Assembly (NCBI GenBank): GCA_913061345.1
Contig: CAJXTZ010000006.1
Span: forward strand, 1 to 50,744
Source of the DNA: an uncultured Erythrobacter sp.
GTDB taxonomy: Bacteria; Pseudomonadota; Alphaproteobacteria; Sphingomonadales; Sphingomonadaceae
Reading direction: 5' to 3'
Length of the DNA: 50,744 bases
Shown in pieces: positions 21,024 through 31,050 of the stretch. Position numbers and translations under genes: made by a program. The stretch's first letter is position 1. Each line of letters begins with the position of its first letter. Below the pieces are notes generated by a model. That model was not told the origin of the DNA, searched no databases, and saw only the letters and a list, made by a program, of their open reading frames with translations.

Positions 21024-22603
21024 ACCGTGCGCGCCCAGCCTTTACGTGCCGGCGCGAGGGTATCGAGAAACGCTTCTGCACTTTCGAGATATTCGCGCTG
21101 CCTGTCCTCGTCCATACGATCCCAGGTCGAATAAATGCGGCCGATGCGGTGGTTGGTTTCCAACCTGCCGCGATGGCGGTGCATGAAGTGCCAGTAGAGC
21201 GGGTTGAAAGGGCAGGCGCCTTCGCCGGTCTTCTTCGATGGCGAGTAGCGACATTCCTTGCAGTAGTCTGACATCTTGTTGATGTAGTTGCCGCTCGCCG
21301 CATAGGGTTTGCTCGCCAGCTTGCCGCCGTCGGCATAAAGGATCATCGCGGCAACATTGGGCAATTCCACCCATTCATAGGCATCGGCGTAGACCACCAG
21401 ATACCAGTCCTGCACCTCGCGCGGGTGACACCCTGCCAGCAGCGCGAAGTTGCCCAGCACCATCAACCGCTGGATGTGGTGGGCATGGGCATTGTCGCGG
21501 GTGGAGCGCACGCAATCGGCGATGCAGCGCATGTCGGTTTCGCCAGTCCAGTAAAATTCGGGCAGGCTGCGTTGCGCATTCAGCGCATTGTCGCTCTGCA
21601 AACCGGGCATCGTGTACCAGTAGAACCCGCGAACATACTCGCGCCAGCCGATCAACTGCCGAATGAAACCTTCCACACTGTTGAGCGGTGCATTGCCATC
21701 GCGATAGGCCCTCTCCGCCCGCTGGCACAAGTCCAGCGGATCGAGCAGGCCGAGGTTGATGCTGGTGGAAAGCATGGAGTGGTAGAGGTCGTACTCCCCG
21801 TGCACCATGGCATCCTGATAGGGACCGAAATTCTCGATCCGCTCGGCAAAGAATGTGTCGGCGGCTTCCTCGGCCTCTTCCCGGGTGACGGGCCAGGCAA
21901 AATTTTCCAGCGATCCGAAGTGGTCACCGAAGCGGTCCTGCACCAGTTCGATGACTTCGCGGGTCATGTCGTCCGGCTCGAACTTCGCGCGTTCGGGCGG
22001 GTCCATCTCCTCGTCAGGCGATTCGCGGTTCTGCTTGTCGAGGTTCCACTGTCCGCCCTCGGGCTTGTCGCCATCCATCAACAGGCCGGTCTTGCGCCGC
22101 ATCTCGCGGTAGAAATATTCCATCCTCAGCGCGTCGCGGCCTTCCGCCCATTCGCGAAATTCGGTGATGGAGGCGATGAAGCGGTCGTCGGGCAGGATGT
22201 CCACTTCGCAATCGAACTTGTCCGGCCATTCCTCGATTGATTGCTGCACGCGCCATTCGCCCGCTTCCACCACGTGAATGGCGCGCGGATCGTGACGCTC
22301 GATGGCGCGGGCAACTTCTCCGGTGAAGCTGCCGGAATTGTCGGCATCGTCCAGCTTCACGTAATCGACGCACCATCCCGCATCGCGCAGTTCGGCGGCG
22401 AAATGGCGCATGGCGGAAAAGATCAGCGCGATCTTCTGCTTGTGGTGCTTGACGTAGGTTGCCTCATCCCAGACCTCCATCATCACAATGACGGTATCAT
22501 CCTTGGTCCGCCCGCGGATGGAGGCGAGGTCGCGCGTTAACTGGTCGCCCAGAACGGGAACGAGAACAGGGTTGTCGGACAGGGAAGTATTGGAAGAAGC
22601 CAT
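21020..22603 (-). CDS. Fe-S photolyase/cryptochrome (PhrB/CryPro family)
   Basis: A 527-residue member of the bacterial (6-4) photolyase/cryptochrome branch. The start VLVPVLGDQLTRDL is typical. Four cysteines fit the [4Fe-4S] site: Cys 360, 448, 451 and 464. Their spacing (88, 3, 13) equals that of Agrobacterium PhrB (350, 438, 441, 454, from memory). The FAD region carries HIQRLMVLGNFALL. It should use blue or near-UV light to reverse (6-4) photoproducts. The gene converges on ada, so the two repair genes overlap end to end. Confidence 0.88.
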   Translation of the reverse strand: MASSNTSLSDNPVLVPVLGDQLTRDLASIRGRTKDDTVIVMMEVWDEATYVKHHKQKIALIFSAMRHFAAELRDAGWCVDYVKLDDADNSGSFTGEVARAIERHDPRAIHVVEAGEWRVQQSIEEWPDKFDCEVDILPDDRFIASITEFREWAEGRDALRMEYFYREMRRKTGLLMDGDKPEGGQWNLDKQNRESPDEEMDPPERAKFEPDDMTREVIELVQDRFGDHFGSLENFAWPVTREEAEEAADTFFAERIENFGPYQDAMVHGEYDLYHSMLSTSINLGLLDPLDLCQRAERAYRDGNAPLNSVEGFIRQLIGWREYVRGFYWYTMPGLQSDNALNAQRSLPEFYWTGETDMRCIADCVRSTRDNAHAHHIQRLMVLGNFALLAGCHPREVQDWYLVVYADAYEWVELPNVAAMILYADGGKLASKPYAASGNYINKMSDYCKECRYSPSKKTGEGACPFNPLYWHFMHRHRGRLETNHRIGRIYSTWDRMDEDRQREYLESAEAFLDTLAPARKGWARTV

Positions 22604-22773
22604 GCGTCATTAACGCTGGCAGGAATGCGCGGTGCCGAACATTGAGACCAAAGGCCGTGATGGACCACGACGCGCGCCAAAAACCGGTTGAATAAGAATA
22701 GGGCACCGAACGAAGCCGTGTGCTCCAATCGATGCCCCGTACTATTCGGTAAAATACGCCGACCAGCTAAGGA

Positions 22774-24399
22774 TCAGTCGGTCTCGCAGCCATATTCCTC
22801 GATCTCGGCCTCGTATTCGTCCTGACGAGCTTCGCGTGCGGCTTCGTCGAGATACTCGCCCGGATGATCGGGACGAATTTCTTTAAGAAGCGGTTCACGG
22901 TTGCCTTCGTTGTATTGGTCGAACTTCTTGCGCAGCATGCAAGAATAGCCGCCGCTGTCGTTGAGGAAGGACGCACCCACGATCCGAGCCTCTGCCGGAC
23001 GGCTTTCTGTCAGCAGCATATGGATCAGCGCCTGGCGGACATTGGTGTCGAACGGTGCGTAGCTGAATGCCGCTTCCAAGGCCATTTTCGCCTGATCGGG
23101 TATCGGCTCGCTTTCGTCGAGCAGGTGGGTCAGGTAATAGCCATACAGCGGGTACGCATGGTCGGTTTCCATCTGGTTCGCTGCGGCAAAGCGGCGGCGC
23201 GCTTCGGCAAGCTGTGCCGGATCTTCAAACGAACGACGCAGGGCTACATCGGCATAGTAATTGGCCGCCGCCGTCGATTCAGGGTCCATCTCCAGCACAC
23301 GCTGTGCAAGGCTCTCGGCCTCGGCATAGTTGCGGGCGTCAAACTCGGCTTCGGTCGCTGCCAGAAGCACTGCCGGGCTTTGCGGGTATTGGGCGACCAG
23401 GCGGCGCGCGTCACGCACCAGGCGCTCGGCATCGTCTTCGTCAACGCCGCGCTTGGACTTGATCATCAGTTCCATGCGCGCGGCTTGCGCATCGGTCAGC
23501 TGACGGATCTCGACCTCGGGCTCGGCGTTCGCTGCATAGGGCACACGCAAGGTTCGGGCAGCACCGCGACGAAACTCTTCCAGCTCATCATGCAGCACTT
23601 CAAGGTCACCGAAAGCGCGTTCGGCCGCTTCCATCGGAGAAGCACCTTCGCCGATGGCAACCATGTATTCGCTCATCTGACCGCGACGTTCGGGATTAAG
23701 GTTCAGGTGGCTGGCGATCAGCCATCCGTGGGCATAGGTCCGCCCGATGGTGGTGCGATCACCGCGAGCAGGGGGATCAAAGGTTTTCTCCAGATCGATC
23801 GGGATCGTCGTGAGAGACGCACTGCGCCACGTGGGGACGTCAACGATTACGAAACTGTCCTCGTTGAACTCGATGTTCGAGAATAGCTCGGCGAAACCTT
23901 CGCTGTACCATAGCGGGTAGGGCGCGTCGGCGTGCTGGAACATGAAATAATGGACGTATTCGTGGGCCAGCGTGGCCTCCGGATCGAGCAACATGTCCTC
24001 ATCAATTGCGTTGCGCAGGCTGCGATCGCGGCGCTTGTTGCGCTGACGCGGTACGAAAGCCACCGAACCGTTGGCACGGCCCATAAAGAAACCTCCGACA
24101 CCGAAATTGCGGTTTCCGGTTAGCAGCACCGACATGTCCGACGTCTCGCCAAAGCGGAACACCGTTACCTTTGTGGATTCCGGCAATTCTTCGCCGTCGG
24201 CTTTCACGCCAGTGAACAAACTCAGGACTTCATCCAGCCGTTCAAGCTCCTGCGCGAACTCTACCGTGTCCTCCTCCTTGTCCTCGGCATAGACGATGAA
24301 ATGCTCCGTTTCCGCACGGAACCAGTCGGCGGCAAGGGCAGCGGGGGCCAGGGCAAGGGAAGTTGTCGCAGCAAGTGCGGCAAAAGCGCGTTTCATCAT
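22774..24399 (-). CDS. Exported zinc metallopeptidase-like protein with TPR region
   Basis: A 541-residue protein with a signal peptide ending around ALAADW (residue 23-24). A gluzincin-type core follows: HEYVHYFMFQHAD (His 146 and His 150) and WYSEGFAELF, whose Glu is the third zinc ligand. The C-terminal half is helical with tetratricopeptide-like repeats (for example ARNYAEAESLAQRVLEMDPE) and ends with a Glu-rich tail and Cys residues. It resembles DUF1570-type periplasmic proteins of unknown substrate. ATG 24397-24399 has GGAG six bases upstream. A longer frame to 24447 lacks such support. Confidence 0.76.
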   Translation of the reverse strand: MMKRAFAALAATTSLALAPAALAADWFRAETEHFIVYAEDKEEDTVEFAQELERLDEVLSLFTGVKADGEELPESTKVTVFRFGETSDMSVLLTGNRNFGVGGFFMGRANGSVAFVPRQRNKRRDRSLRNAIDEDMLLDPEATLAHEYVHYFMFQHADAPYPLWYSEGFAELFSNIEFNEDSFVIVDVPTWRSASLTTIPIDLEKTFDPPARGDRTTIGRTYAHGWLIASHLNLNPERRGQMSEYMVAIGEGASPMEAAERAFGDLEVLHDELEEFRRGAARTLRVPYAANAEPEVEIRQLTDAQAARMELMIKSKRGVDEDDAERLVRDARRLVAQYPQSPAVLLAATEAEFDARNYAEAESLAQRVLEMDPESTAAANYYADVALRRSFEDPAQLAEARRRFAAANQMETDHAYPLYGYYLTHLLDESEPIPDQAKMALEAAFSYAPFDTNVRQALIHMLLTESRPAEARIVGASFLNDSGGYSCMLRKKFDQYNEGNREPLLKEIRPDHPGEYLDEAAREARQDEYEAEIEEYGCETD

Positions 24400-24582
24400 T
24401 TCAATCTCCAGTCCAGACACCCAGTCGTAACGGAGCAAGCCCTTCAATTCAATACGGTAAAGGGGTGCTTTGGTGCGATGAATCGAGTGGGATCGTTTGC
24501 TATGAACCGATGTGCGCAGGCGAAACTAATGCCAATATCAGCGACATCCAAGTTGCTCGACATCAACGTTTAATTGCTCGAC

Positions 24583-25650
24583 CTAACTCTTAGCGGGCGG
24601 AGATAGCGCACTCTTAGGGAATCCGATCGATATCTTCGTACCGCTCTCTCCGGTCTCCACTTCAAGATTACCGGACAATCTTTTCACAAGCTCTCGGACG
24701 ATGCGTGCGCCAAGGCTGCCATCGTTAGGCCAGTCCACGTTTTCGGGGATACCTCGTCCGTTGTCGGATACCTGAAGGCAAATCGTCTGGTCGTCTTCGA
24801 GATTCCAGAGGCGCACGTCGACCAGGCCTTCATGCTCGGCCTCGAAGGCATGTTGGAGCGCATTGGTAAGCAGCTCGGAAACCAGCAGACCCATCTGCGA
24901 GGCAGAATCCACCGACGCACGGAATTCATCCGTATCGAGGTTCATTCTCACTTCGCGATGGCCGTCCAGCATGTTGAGCGCGCTACAAACACGAGAGATA
25001 TAAGCGCCCAGCGCGACAGTGTTCGCATCGGTCTGACCCGGTCGGGAAAACTCGTCATACAGAAGGTTCAACGCTTCGACGCGGTTCGCGAGCACGCCCA
25101 GCGAAGTCTTGGCATCTGCGCCCTTCTTGGCTTCCATGCGGATCAACGACAATAGCAGGGCAAGGTGGTTCTTCACCCGGTGCTGCACTTCTCGCAGTCG
25201 CTCATCCAGCTTTGCAGCGCGCTCCGCATAGGCCTTGTCCCTGGGCTGTTCCGACTGGATGCCCAGGAAATGCGTGACCTTGCCGTCCTTTTTCATCGGC
25301 GACAGCAACAGCCGGTTGATGAACTCCTCACCCGTGGAGCGATAATTGATGATATCGACGGTAATCTCTTCGCCATGGCTCAGGGCCTCGCGAATGGACA
25401 TCCGGTCGCGTTCGTCTGTATTCGGACCTTGCAGGAAACGACAGTTGCGACCGATAACGGCACTGCGGCTATAGCCGGTAATCCGTTCAAAGGCGGCGTT
25501 GACGTAAATGAGCGGCATATCTGGCAATTGCGCATCGGCGATAACCAATGCGAATGGCAAATCTTCCATAGTCTCCCGCGAGATACCCTCTGGAATTTGC
25601 GGGGGATTCTCCGGATCGAATGTCGTTTTCAACAAATCTTCCCCGCGCAT
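24583..25650 (-). CDS. LOV-domain HWE-type sensor histidine kinase
   Basis: A 355-residue soluble blue-light sensor. Residues ~25-135 form a LOV domain: GRNCRFLQG carries the flavin-adduct Cys 70, with the INYRSTGEEF strand and a final LGIQSE. A linker leads to the HisKA_2/HWE dimerisation-like helix with the phosphoacceptor His 157 in REVQHRVKNHLALL, then an ATPase domain with SELLTNALQHAF (N box) and VSDNGRGIP (G1). It has no membrane segment and no attached receiver. Length and order match the LOV kinases described from Erythrobacter litoralis (EL346 and relatives). No response regulator is adjacent; the partner must be elsewhere. Confidence 0.9.
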   Translation of the reverse strand: MRGEDLLKTTFDPENPPQIPEGISRETMEDLPFALVIADAQLPDMPLIYVNAAFERITGYSRSAVIGRNCRFLQGPNTDERDRMSIREALSHGEEITVDIINYRSTGEEFINRLLLSPMKKDGKVTHFLGIQSEQPRDKAYAERAAKLDERLREVQHRVKNHLALLLSLIRMEAKKGADAKTSLGVLANRVEALNLLYDEFSRPGQTDANTVALGAYISRVCSALNMLDGHREVRMNLDTDEFRASVDSASQMGLLVSELLTNALQHAFEAEHEGLVDVRLWNLEDDQTICLQVSDNGRGIPENVDWPNDGSLGARIVRELVKRLSGNLEVETGESGTKISIGFPKSALSPPAKS

Positions 25651-25741
25651 TTCTTAAGACCCTCGATTTGCCCTGCAGCAGTTCCGGTACGCAATACCGG
25701 CGTGCATGGCAAGATTCAGGCGCGTCCCGGACTCGTGGGAC

Positions 25742-27913
25742 TTACACGAAACTGTAAGGGTCGATATCGACGCCGATACGAACCCCCGGCGGGTGTTCGA
25801 TACGCGAAAGCCAGACGCGAATTACTTGCTGGAGCTCCGCACTTCGCCTGGCGTTGAGCAGGAGGCGGTAACGGTAGCGCCCGCGCAGCATGGCCATCGG
25901 GGCAGGGGCGGGGCCCAAAACCTGTACATCGTCCAGGTGCGGTCGGGTGTTGCCAAGACGGTTGGCAGCCTCGCGCGCTTCGCGCTCGTCCTCGCTGGAA
26001 ATGATGATGGCCGCCCACCTGCCGAAGGGCGGGGCACCGGCATAGCGGCGCGCATCGGTTTCCGCTTCGTAGAAGGCATCGCGATCACCTGCTTCCAGTG
26101 CCGCGATCACCGGCGCTTCGGGATGGCGGGTCTGGATCAGCACTTCGCCTGGCTTTGCACCGCGCCCGGCACGACCAGCCACCTGCGCCACCTGTTGATA
26201 GGTGCGTTCGGCGGCGCGCAGGTCTCCGCCCTCCAGGCCAAGGTCTGCGTCAATCACGCCCACCAATGTCAATTCGGGGAAGTGAAAACCCTTCGTGACA
26301 AGCTGCGTACCCACGATGACGTCAATCGCCTTCGCTTCTGCCATGGCGACGAACTCGGCGGCTTTCTCTGGCGAATTGAGCGTGTCGGACGTGACCACGG
26401 CAACACGTGCATCCGGCAGCATTTCTGCAACCTCGTCCGCAATCCGTTCTACGCCGGGGCCGCAAGCGACGAGGCAATCGGGTTCGCCGCAATCGGGGCA
26501 TTTCTCTGGCGGTGCGGTTTCATGGCCGCAATGGTGGCAGGCGAGGCGTTTCGACAGGCGATGCTCGACCAGCCAGGCGCTGCAATTGGGGCACTGGAAA
26601 CGAAACCCGCAGTGGCGGCACAGCGTCAGCGGAGCATAGCCGCGGCGGTTGAGGAACAGGAGCGATTGCTCGCCCTTCTCCAGCCGATCGAACAGCGCGC
26701 GGCGCAATGGTGGGGATATCCACGCACCGCTACCGGGCTTTTCCTCGGTCAGGTCGACAAGCTGAATATCGGGCAATTGCGCGCCGCCGAAACGGGCGGG
26801 CAGCACCAGTTTCTCGTATATCCCGCTGTCGGCCATGTGCAGGCTTTCCAGCGCGGGCGTGGCACTGGCGAGAATGACTGGCATCTCCTCGAACCGGGCG
26901 CGCATCACAGCGACGTCTCTGGCGTTGTAGCGAACGCCCTCGTCCTGCTTGAAACTGATCTCGTGCGCCTCGTCCACCACGATCAGGCCAAGGTTGTTAT
27001 AGGGCAGGAACAGAGCGGAGCGCGCGCCAACCACCACTTGTGCTTCCCCGCTGGCGATGGCGCGCCAGGCCCGCCGACGCTCGGTGGACTTGAGCGAGGA
27101 ATGCCACACCACGGGCGCAGCGCCGAAGCGTGCTTCAAACCGGCTGAGGAAAGCCTCGGTCAGCGCGATCTCAGGCAGCATCACCAGCACTTGCCGATCC
27201 GCCGCAATGGCTGCGCCGATCGCTTCGAAATAGGTCTCGGTCTTGCCCGAACCTGTCACGCCGTCCAGCAGGATAGGAGCGAACTTGCGAGCTTCAACCG
27301 CTTCCACCAGCCGGTCTGCCACTTCGCGCTGGTCCGCTGACAGGTCGGGCAGGTGATGATCGGCATTGGCGCGGGGGTAGGGACGGTCCACGTCCACCTC
27401 CACCGGCTCCAACACGCCCTGGTTCACCAGCCCGCGCAATACGGCCTCGGACACGCCTGCCAGGCCCGACAATTCGCGGATCGTAGCCTGCTCTCCTTCC
27501 AGCGCCTCGATCGCGCGCTGGCGCTGCGGGGTCATGCGTTCGGGCGTCCCGCCGGTCAGCCGGTATTCCGTCATCGTGGCAGGGCCGCGCAGCGCGCCTC
27601 CGCTGGCGATTACCATCCGCGCCACGGCTGCCAATGGTGAGACATAGTAGTCCGCTGTCCATTCGATCAGGCGGCGCAGTTCCGCCCGCACCGGCGGCAC
27701 GTCCAGCACGGCCAGCAGGGGGCGCAGCTTGTTCTCGGGCACCGGATCGGTCGGCAGGCGTTCATCTTCCCAGACTATACCTGTGACCTGACGCGGGCCC
27801 AATGGCGCGACCACGACTGACCCATGCTCGATAACCATGCCTTCCGGCACCCGGTAGTCGAGCGGGCCGAGCGCGGCGTTCATAACGAGGAGGCGGACGC
27901 GGGTTGCAGGCAT
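25742..27913 (-). CDS. priA: Primosomal replication restart helicase PriA
   Basis: A 723-residue 3'-5' DNA helicase that reloads the replisome at stalled forks. Seen in order: the N-terminal 3'-DNA-binding domain (VRLLVMNAALGPLDYRVP), Walker A in DGVTGSGKTETYFEAI, DEAH in VVDEAHEISFKQDEG, and the zinc-binding insert with eight Cys (CRHCGFRFQCPNC then CHHCGHETAPPEKCPDCG). The helicase C-lobe includes VGTQLVTKGFHFPELTLVGV. Length is standard. It is divergent from the DUF4197 gene with 53 bases between starts. Confidence 0.95.
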   Translation of the reverse strand: MPATRVRLLVMNAALGPLDYRVPEGMVIEHGSVVVAPLGPRQVTGIVWEDERLPTDPVPENKLRPLLAVLDVPPVRAELRRLIEWTADYYVSPLAAVARMVIASGGALRGPATMTEYRLTGGTPERMTPQRQRAIEALEGEQATIRELSGLAGVSEAVLRGLVNQGVLEPVEVDVDRPYPRANADHHLPDLSADQREVADRLVEAVEARKFAPILLDGVTGSGKTETYFEAIGAAIAADRQVLVMLPEIALTEAFLSRFEARFGAAPVVWHSSLKSTERRRAWRAIASGEAQVVVGARSALFLPYNNLGLIVVDEAHEISFKQDEGVRYNARDVAVMRARFEEMPVILASATPALESLHMADSGIYEKLVLPARFGGAQLPDIQLVDLTEEKPGSGAWISPPLRRALFDRLEKGEQSLLFLNRRGYAPLTLCRHCGFRFQCPNCSAWLVEHRLSKRLACHHCGHETAPPEKCPDCGEPDCLVACGPGVERIADEVAEMLPDARVAVVTSDTLNSPEKAAEFVAMAEAKAIDVIVGTQLVTKGFHFPELTLVGVIDADLGLEGGDLRAAERTYQQVAQVAGRAGRGAKPGEVLIQTRHPEAPVIAALEAGDRDAFYEAETDARRYAGAPPFGRWAAIIISSEDEREAREAANRLGNTRPHLDDVQVLGPAPAPMAMLRGRYRYRLLLNARRSAELQQVIRVWLSRIEHPPGVRIGVDIDPYSFV

Positions 27914-27966
27914 TGTCAGCCATATGGGGCGGGCATCAGCCTGCCTGCAAGGAGATGAGTTGCCTT

Positions 27967-28674
27967 ATGACCGAATTGACCACTTCTGCCACCAAGTCCG
28001 GTATCATGGGGCGCCGCGCTTTCATGGGTGGTGCGGTAGCTTCCGGCGCGCTGCTGTTGCCTGCTTGCCAGAGTTTTGGCGGTTTCAGCCTGACCGATGC
28101 GGTCCGGCGGTTGCTTTACCTTTCCAGCGAACGCGCCTTCGCGCGGCTGACAGCGCCCGGCGGTTTCTGGGATGAACAGGTGGCGGCCCTGGGTCTTTCC
28201 AACATGATCGGATCGCGCGGCGGCGTGGTGGCCAGCATTCTTACCTCCACCCTGTTCAAGGATCGTCTGGAAGGCGCCTTTGCCGATATCGCCATTGAAG
28301 GTGCGGAACGCGCAGCGCCCATCGTGGCCGATGCCGTGCGGGTAATCGGCATCCAGAACGCGCTTGCACTGGTGAACGGCGGGCCAACTGCCGCCACCGC
28401 CTTCCTTCGCGATGATCTGGGCGTCACGTTGGTTGAGGCGATGGTGCCCGAACTGGGCGATGCCATGCGTGTGGCGAGCGATCCGCTGGTTGGAGAATTG
28501 CTCTCCGGCCTGACGGGGATCGATCTGGCAGGCGTCTCGCGCAATGTCGCCGCTCAGATCGACGACGCCATCTGGAACGAGATGGGCCTGGAGGAGGCCG
28601 CAATCCGCCGCAATCCGCAATCCACCAACGATCCGTTACTGATGAGTGTGTTTGGCGCAGGGGCGGTACTTTAG
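27967..28674 (+). CDS. DUF4197 lipoprotein with Tat-type signal
   Basis: A 235-residue exported protein of unknown function. The N-terminus shows a twin arginine (MGRRAFMGGAVASGALLL) followed by a lipobox ending PAC, so it is probably exported folded and lipidated. The body carries the DUF4197 pattern, mostly helical, with LTDAVRRLLYLSSERAF and later a GLTGIDLAGVSRNVAAQIDDA stretch, here given in part. ATG 27967 lies 12 bases after AAGGAG; an alternative ATG at 27955 abuts that site. A 55-base gap precedes cobT on the same strand. Confidence 0.75.
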   Translation: MTELTTSATKSGIMGRRAFMGGAVASGALLLPACQSFGGFSLTDAVRRLLYLSSERAFARLTAPGGFWDEQVAALGLSNMIGSRGGVVASILTSTLFKDRLEGAFADIAIEGAERAAPIVADAVRVIGIQNALALVNGGPTAATAFLRDDLGVTLVEAMVPELGDAMRVASDPLVGELLSGLTGIDLAGVSRNVAAQIDDAIWNEMGLEEAAIRRNPQSTNDPLLMSVFGAGAVL

Positions 28675-28729
28675 GCCCTTGCGTATGGGGCATGGCTATC
28701 TCTAGGCAGCAGCAGAGAAAGTTGCCCTG

Positions 28730-30553
28730 ATGTCCGACGAATCCCCCCTCGACCGTTTCAAACTCGCGCTGACCGGTGCGGCGCGTGCCATTGCGCATGA
28801 GCCGGAGGCGGAAATCGGCTGGACCGCTGACCAGCCATCACAGCAGGGCAAGAGCGCGCGCGTGCCCATGCCGGGACGCGACGTAACGCCGGAACAGGCT
28901 CGCGAAGCGCGCGGTTTCGCCGACAGTTTCGCCCTGCGCCTGCGCCATCACAACGGCGCGCTGCATGCCAGGATGCGTCCTGACGATGTCGATGCGCGCG
29001 CTTGTTACGATGCTATCGAACGGGCGCGCTACGAAGCGATTGGCGAAAGCGAATATTCGGGCATGCGCACCAATATGGAAGCCATGCAGGAGCGGCGCGT
29101 GGCCGGCGATCCCATCGCCAGTGCGCAAAGCGCTGATGACGTGCCGCTGCACACCGCGCTTGGCCTGATGCTGCGCGAACAACTGACCGGCCAGCCCGTA
29201 CCGCCCGCCGCGCGCGAAGGGGTGGAGATGGTGCGCGAATTCGTGGAAAGCCGCACCGGCGATGATTTCGAGCAGTTGGGAGAAGCGCTGCACGACCAGA
29301 CCGCGTTCCAGAAACTGGGCCTCGACATGCTGCGCCACCTCGACATGGTGCCGATGGAACCGGAGGATGCCGACGGCCTCGACGATGACGAGGACGCGGA
29401 CGATGGCCAGGACGAAACGCCCGACGACAATCAGGATGATGACGGTGCCGATCAGTCCGATCAGCCCGAAACCCGCGCCGAAGGGGCCGAGGGTGAAGAC
29501 GGAGAAGGCGACGAGAGCGAGCAGACTCCCGGAGAGGACGAACTGGCAGAGGGCGATCCCGGCGACGAGGGCGAGGAGATGCAATTGCCCCAGCGCCGGA
29601 ACGCGCCGTGGCAGGATATTCCCGATAGCTTCGATTATCAGGCCTTTACCACCAGCTTCGATGAAGTGGTCGAGGCAACAGAGCTTTGTGATATCGAAGA
29701 GCTGGACCGGCTGCGCGCCTATCTCGACAGCCAGCTTGCGGGCCTTGCGGGCGTCACCACGCGGCTCGCCAATCGCCTGCAACGCCGCCTGATGGCGCAG
29801 CAGAACCGCAGCTGGGATTTTGACCAAGAAGAAGGCCTGCTGGACGCCGCAAGACTGGCGCGCGTGGTGGTCAGCCCCGGCCATTCGCTCAGCTACAAGC
29901 AGGAGCAGGAGCAGGAGTTCAAGGACACTGTTGTCACCTTGCTGATCGACAATTCCGGCTCCATGCGGGGTCGGCCCATCTCGATCGCCGCGATCAGTGC
30001 GGATATTCTTGCCCGCACGCTGGAACGCTGCGGCGTGAAGGTGGAAGTGCTGGGCTTCACCACTCGCGCCTGGAAAGGTGGGCAGAGCCGCGAGAAGTGG
30101 CTGGCCGATGGCCGTCCTGAACAGCCGGGCCGCCTGAACGACCTGCGCCACATCATCTACAAGAAGGCGGACGAACCAATGCGCCGAGCGCGCCGTTCGC
30201 TTGGCCTGATGATGCGCGAAGGATTGCTGAAGGAAAATATCGACGGCGAGGCACTGCTGTGGGCACACGAACGCCTGCTGGCCCGACCCGAGGACCGCCG
30301 AATCCTGATGGTGATCAGCGACGGCGCGCCGGTCGATGATTCCACGTTGTCGGTGAATTCGGCTGGCTATCTGGAAGCGCATTTGCGCAAGGTGATCGAG
30401 TGGATCGAGAAGATTTCGCCCGTGCAACTGGTCGCCATTGGCATCGGCCATGACGTGACGCGTTATTACAAGAAGGCTGTGACGATCATGGATGCAGAAC
30501 AGCTTGGCGGCACGATCATAGAGCAGCTTGCAGACCTGTTCGAGGTAGAGTGA
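28730..30553 (+). CDS. cobT: Cobaltochelatase subunit CobT
   Basis: A 607-residue protein. The N-terminal CobT domain ([20 protein letters not shown] onward) is followed by a very acidic linker, about residues 205-285, of Asp/Glu repeats, then a VWA domain with the MIDAS motif in [11 protein letters not shown] and later [10 protein letters not shown]. In aerobic B12 synthesis CobT works with the AAA+ CobS and with CobN to insert cobalt into hydrogenobyrinic diamide. Neither partner is in the window, and only part of alphaproteobacteria with CobST make B12, so the chelatase substrate is inferred. TGATG links it to the next gene. Confidence 0.9.
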   Translation: MSDESPLDRFKLALTGAARAIAHEPEAEIGWTADQPSQQGKSARVPMPGRDVTPEQAREARGFADSFALRLRHHNGALHARMRPDDVDARACYDAIERARYEAIGESEYSGMRTNMEAMQERRVAGDPIASAQSADDVPLHTALGLMLREQLTGQPVPPAAREGVEMVREFVESRTGDDFEQLGEALHDQTAFQKLGLDMLRHLDMVPMEPEDADGLDDDEDADDGQDETPDDNQDDDGADQSDQPETRAEGAEGEDGEGDESEQTPGEDELAEGDPGDEGEEMQLPQRRNAPWQDIPDSFDYQAFTTSFDEVVEATELCDIEELDRLRAYLDSQLAGLAGVTTRLANRLQRRLMAQQNRSWDFDQEEGLLDAARLARVVVSPGHSLSYKQEQEQEFKDTVVTLLIDNSGSMRGRPISIAAISADILARTLERCGVKVEVLGFTTRAWKGGQSREKWLADGRPEQPGRLNDLRHIIYKKADEPMRRARRSLGLMMREGLLKENIDGEALLWAHERLLARPEDRRILMVISDGAPVDDSTLSVNSAGYLEAHLRKVIEWIEKISPVQLVAIGIGHDVTRYYKKAVTIMDAEQLGGTIIEQLADLFEVE

Positions 30554-31050
30554 TGAAAAGGTTTTTCGCCCTCATTGTACTTATCCTCGCCGCCGTCGGC
30601 GGCTGGTATTTCGCCTCCCCCTGGCTCGCCATGAAGGGACTTTCCGACGCAGCGCAGGCTGGCGATACCGCAGAGCTTGAGCAGCGGGTCGATTTCCCCG
30701 CGCTGCGCGCTTCCGTCAGCGACCAGATTTCAGAGGCCACACGGCGGCGGCAAGGGCAGGGCGGCTTGCTGGGCGAACTTGGCGGCGCAGTGGCGGAGCA
30801 ACTAGGGCGACGGGTGACGGACCGCGCCCTGACCCCCGATGCCGTGGGCCAGCTTGTCGCTTCGGGCGCGCTTGCAGCAGGGTTGCTGCCGGAACGCTTG
30901 CGCGGTCAGGACATCGATTGGAATGTGGAGCGCGATGGCTTCGACCACTTCCGCGCAGTCGGCACATTCGAAGACGGCACCGCAGGCCCGATCCTGCTGT
31001 TCGCTCGCGACGGACTAGGCTGGAAGCTGACGGGCCTCGAGTTGCCCTGA
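30553..31050 (+). CDS. DUF2939 family membrane-anchored protein
   Basis: A 165-residue protein with one N-terminal membrane helix (FFALIVLILAAVGGWYFASPW) and a soluble extracytoplasmic part. The residues after the helix, including AMKGLSDAAQAGDTAELEQRVDF, are the DUF2939 signature. The ATG at 30553 overlaps the cobT stop (TGATG), so the start before it, GTG 30550, is unlikely. Function unknown. Coupled translation with CobT may simply reflect gene packing. Confidence 0.75.
   Translation: MKRFFALIVLILAAVGGWYFASPWLAMKGLSDAAQAGDTAELEQRVDFPALRASVSDQISEATRRRQGQGGLLGELGGAVAEQLGRRVTDRALTPDAVGQLVASGALAAGLLPERLRGQDIDWNVERDGFDHFRAVGTFEDGTAGPILLFARDGLGWKLTGLELP

Noticed and set aside
28838..30451. 537-codon open frame opposite cobT
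   Set aside because: Antisense of the conserved chelatase subunit; residues mirror the acidic linker.
28730..30553. CobT considered as a MoxR-VWA defence or chaperone system
   Set aside because: The N-terminal domain and acidic linker fit CobT, and no MoxR ATPase is adjacent.
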